Shown in pieces: positions 61,678 to 64,000 of a DNA stretch of 64,000 nt. Numbering within the stretch: the first letter of the stretch is position 1; every line of letters begins with the position of its first letter. The translations under genes and the position numbers were made by a program. This DNA comes from Peteryoungia rhizophila. GTDB lineage: Bacteria > Pseudomonadota > Alphaproteobacteria > Rhizobiales > Rhizobiaceae. The stretch is from assembly GCF_004912145.1 (NCBI RefSeq), contig NZ_STGT01000002.1, positions 372,001-436,000 of the forward strand, in the 5' to 3' direction. Below the pieces are notes generated by a model that was not told where the DNA came from, ran no database searches, and saw only the letters and a program-made list of their open reading frames with translations.

Positions 61678-62379
61678 TTGTCCGCATCCCGCCCGTTGTT
61701 TCCCGTGCCGTCCGCCCCGCTCGTTCCGATCCTCGGGCTCGACGAAGGCTTTCCGATCCACCGCATCTTCTGTGTGGGACGCAATTACGCGGCGCATGCT
61801 GCAGAGCTCGGCAATACGGTCGACCGTGTCGCGCCATTCTACTTTACCAAACCGCCGACCGGTCTCGCTCTCGAAGGCGGCACAATCGCCTATCCGCCGG
61901 GAACGGAGGACTATCACCACGAGATCGAGCTGGTTATCGCGATCGGCGCGCCGGCCTTCCGCGTGTCAGCTGAAGAGGCGATGAACGCCGTGTTCGGTTA
62001 TGCCGTCGGCCTCGACATGACGCGCCGCGACCTGCAGCAGATGATGAAGGACAAGCAGCGGCCCTGGGATATCGCCAAAGCCTTCGAGGACTCGGCCGTG
62101 ATCGGGCCGATTACGCAGGCTGCGGACTTCGCGCCCGCCGCGCAGCGGATATCGCTTCTCGTCAATGACGGGCTGCGGCAGGAGGGGCATCTCTCCGACA
62201 TGATCTGGTCGGTGCCCGATATCATCAGCCATCTTTCGCGTTACTATCATCTGACGCCGGGTGACCTGATCTTCACCGGCACGCCGTCTGGTGTCGGCGC
62301 GCTCCAGCCGGGCGACCGGCTTGAAGGCGCCGTCGAAGGCCTTTCGCCGATCACCGTCACCATTGGACCGGCAGCCTGA
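61678..62379 (+). CDS. fumarylacetoacetate hydrolase (FAH) family protein
   Basis: 233 residues from a TTG start (MSASRPLFPVPSAPLVPILG) with GAAGAGA upstream. RIFCVGRNYAAHAAELG is the family N-terminal motif; metal ligands lie in YHHEIELVIAIG (Glu, Glu) and GLDMTRRDLQ (Asp). The C-terminal GDLIFTGTPSGVGALQPGDRLEG is the conserved end. Such enzymes split acylpyruvates, decarboxylate oxaloacetate or hydrolyse fumarylpyruvate (the gentisate/maleylpyruvate route). No aromatic-ring genes are adjacent. A Cys-cluster gene follows 1 nt after the stop, so the two form a unit. Confidence 0.9.
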   Translation: MSASRPLFPVPSAPLVPILGLDEGFPIHRIFCVGRNYAAHAAELGNTVDRVAPFYFTKPPTGLALEGGTIAYPPGTEDYHHEIELVIAIGAPAFRVSAEEAMNAVFGYAVGLDMTRRDLQQMMKDKQRPWDIAKAFEDSAVIGPITQAADFAPAAQRISLLVNDGLRQEGHLSDMIWSVPDIISHLSRYYHLTPGDLIFTGTPSGVGALQPGDRLEGAVEGLSPITVTIGPAA

Positions 62380-62380
62380 C

Positions 62381-62803
62381 ATGGCTTTCCCGGAGGAAGG
62401 GCAGGGCCCGGTGCTGGTGCCGGGCCGCGATTGCGGCAGCTGTTCGCTCTGCTGCATCCTTCCCGACATCGCAGAATTCGACAAACCGGCGAACCAACCC
62501 TGTCGCCACTGTCTGCCCGGCGGCGGCTGCGACGCCTATGACGTCAGACCTTCGACCTGCCGCGAGTTCTACTGTCTCTGGCGCACGGACCCGACGCTCG
62601 GGGACGATTGGGAGCCTAGGCTGAGCCGGATGATGCTGTATGCGCAGGGGCCGCAATTGACGGTGCTGGTGGAGCCGGAGGCGGGCGCGATCTGGCTGGA
62701 AGCGCCTTATCTCGGCTGGCTCGAGGCGCGGGCACGGGCGGTGAAGCCTGAGGGTGGTTATGTAGTGGTTTATAGTGCTGAGTCTCTGGTCGTTTTCAAG
62801 TGA
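62381..62803 (+). CDS. YkgJ-like cysteine-cluster protein
   Basis: 140 residues. The N-terminal half is Cys-rich (DCGSCSLCCILPDI, PCRHCLPGGGCDAYDVRPSTCREFYCLW), a CxxCCx(n)CxxC layout as in the YkgJ/zinc- or iron-chelating family; seven or more Cys could bind Zn or an iron-sulfur site. The start ATG lies 1 nt after the FAH stop, so translation is coupled. The C-terminal half is plain. Its 3' end overlaps the converging glycosyltransferase gene by 8 nt. Confidence 0.82.
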   Translation: MAFPEEGQGPVLVPGRDCGSCSLCCILPDIAEFDKPANQPCRHCLPGGGCDAYDVRPSTCREFYCLWRTDPTLGDDWEPRLSRMMLYAQGPQLTVLVEPEAGAIWLEAPYLGWLEARARAVKPEGGYVVVYSAESLVVFK

Positions 62804-64000
62804 TCCCCTCCTTATGCGCGGGCTGTGATCCAAGCGAATTCAAGGTTTGAACCTCTTTGTGGTCGGGCTTCTTCCCACGCCTAGTCGCCTCAACGATCTC
62901 CAAAACCTTGCGCTGGATTGTGTCGTTGAAATCATCCAGCTTGTAGTTCGACTGAAAGTATTCAAGGCACTGTACTTCTTTCGCCCACCGTGCCTCCGGA
63001 TCGGTAATCGCGACGACGAACCTATCCGCTAACTCTGCCGGATCATCGCTTGTCAGATCGATCTGCGCGAGTTCCGCTTCGCTCAACGCTCCGTCGAAGG
63101 CGTGCGTGGTGCCGAGGGGCACGCGACCGTGTGCAAGCGCCTCCAGGACCTTAATCTTCGTGCCCCCACCCCAAGTGATCGGCGTGGCAATGACGGCGGC
63201 CTGGTCGTATTCGCGCGCCAAGTCGTCCACGAACCCCAGAACTTCGACATTGTGGCTGCGGCCCCAGTTTCGGGACAAGGCGGCATGCGAGCGCCCTGCG
63301 ATGCGTAGCTTGGCTTCGGGTAGTCGCCCAACTATTATTGGCCAGCAGTATCTGAGAAACCAAGTCATCCCATCCGAGTTCTGCCTCGCTGTCCATTCGC
63401 CAACACCGAACACTGTCTTCGATCCGGCAGGCGATCTGGGCAGGGGAGGGATGCTGCCTCCCTCTCTGGTGAGTGGAAGGTTCGGCAAGGTCGTCGTGAT
63501 GTTGCTGGCCAGTGATTGCGTGTCCTTATCCGAGGCAAGAAAGATATGATCTGCCCTGGTCAGCAGTCGAGACGCCAGGCGATCAGATCCCAGTTTCATT
63601 CTCCCCAGCATTGCTCTCGCCGGCAAATCCCAGTGTGGTGTCATGGCGAGTTGGCTCCGGATTCTACTCGGCTCCCAATCGTCTGCGTCTACCAGCAGGG
63701 GTAGTTCGTCGATGTCCAACAAGCCTGAGACCGCCGTCGCGCGGCTCAATCTGCCAACAACTAGGTCGAAGCGTCTACTCTCCGCGAGGTCTTGAAGAGC
63801 GCGTGCCGCAGTTCCACTGACTTCGATTCCCGCGGCGGCCAGATCATCTCGATAGAACATCCGAAGGGCTCGAAGCACTTTATTCAGCCGCTTCCGGATG
63901 CCTTTGTTGAAAAAATTTATGGAGCGCTCGACATTCCAGTTCATCGCATGATCAAATCTATTGATCTCATCCTCGATAAAGTGGTCTTCGCCCCGATAAT
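62796..64000 (-). CDS. glycosyltransferase family 4-like protein, 5' end beyond the window
   Basis: At least 401 residues. The frame stays open from the window edge (YRGEDHFIEDEINRFDHA precedes the first Met at 63944), so that Met is probably internal and the gene is partial. The C-terminal half has the GT-B donor-site pattern: VFGVGEWTARQNSDG, LRIAGRS, NVEVLGFVDDLAREYDQAAVIATPITWGGGTKIKVLEALAHGRVPLGTTHAF. It transfers a sugar in some surface-glycan or glycolipid pathway; the acceptor is unknown. The tail (RRGKKPDHKEVQTLNSLGSQ) overlaps the end of the YkgJ-like gene by 8 nt. Confidence 0.82.
   Translation of the reverse strand, partial: YRGEDHFIEDEINRFDHAMNWNVERSINFFNKGIRKRLNKVLRALRMFYRDDLAAAGIEVSGTAARALQDLAESRRFDLVVGRLSRATAVSGLLDIDELPLLVDADDWEPSRIRSQLAMTPHWDLPARAMLGRMKLGSDRLASRLLTRADHIFLASDKDTQSLASNITTTLPNLPLTREGGSIPPLPRSPAGSKTVFGVGEWTARQNSDGMTWFLRYCWPIIVGRLPEAKLRIAGRSHAALSRNWGRSHNVEVLGFVDDLAREYDQAAVIATPITWGGGTKIKVLEALAHGRVPLGTTHAFDGALSEAELAQIDLTSDDPAELADRFVVAITDPEARWAKEVQCLEYFQSNYKLDDFNDTIQRKVLEIVEATRRGKKPDHKEVQTLNSLGSQPAHKEGIT

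Overview
The window is GC-rich DNA from an alphaproteobacterium, most likely a Rhizobiaceae member of the Rhizobium/Agrobacterium/Allorhizobium type. Support comes from the glgP-glgB-glgC-glgA-pgm operon, a heterotetrameric sarcosine oxidase operon (soxBDAG), an arsR-aqpS-arsC-arsH type arsenic locus, an odc2-type ornithine/lysine decarboxylase with a long 5' leader, an alphaproteobacterial aa3 oxidase subunit IV and a rhizobial Omp25/31-like porin. It reads as chromosome: no IS element, prophage, CRISPR array, rRNA or tRNA was seen. Many ends are marked by clear hairpin terminators.

Layout. 1-6.6 kb: trhO (cut by the window edge), an overlapping CHAD/CYTH pair, eda, a DUF533 membrane protein, a GNAT plus small membrane protein, and a NicO metal transporter with its DUF1007 partner. 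6.7-13 kb: a LysR regulator, a roughly 500-nt leader and odc2 followed by a GNAT gene, an outer-membrane barrel, and a chemoreceptor. 13.3-19.7 kb: WD40 plus a His-rich CobW GTPase behind a Zur-like palindrome, a creatininase-family hydrolase, MarR, a LacI/2-hydroxyacid dehydrogenase pair, and a small AprI/Inh-like exported protein. 19.9-29 kb: a TRAP transporter (dctP convergent with dctQM), a GGDEF/EAL protein with a degenerate GGDEF site, a FeeM-like N-acyltransferase, COX subunit IV, a TPR lipoprotein and rpsU. 29.2-34.5 kb: soxBDAG.

34.5-36.0 kb is a short AT-richer accessory segment holding a zinc-ribbon/HEPN-motif protein and an orphan ParD-like antitoxin. After DUF2332 and MaoC genes comes the glycogen locus (37.7-51.6 kb). 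A complete arsenic operon (arsR, LMW-phosphatase arsC, aqpS, glutaredoxin-type arsC, arsH) lies between pgm and glgX. 51.9-59.9 kb carries a solitary TadG/VWA protein and a tightly packed trio: transglutaminase, circularly permuted ATP-grasp/alpha-E fusion, and transglutaminase/DUF2126. The trio is a conserved but functionally unsolved set that probably makes or modifies a peptide. The window ends with manC, an FAH-family hydrolase, a YkgJ-like Cys-cluster protein and a glycosyltransferase that runs off the right edge.

The best candidates for something little described are the zinc-ribbon/HEPN gene (34.5-35.4 kb), the transglutaminase/ATP-grasp trio, the solitary FeeM-like synthase and the long odc2 leader. 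All functions are inferred from sequence reading alone; no database search was run.
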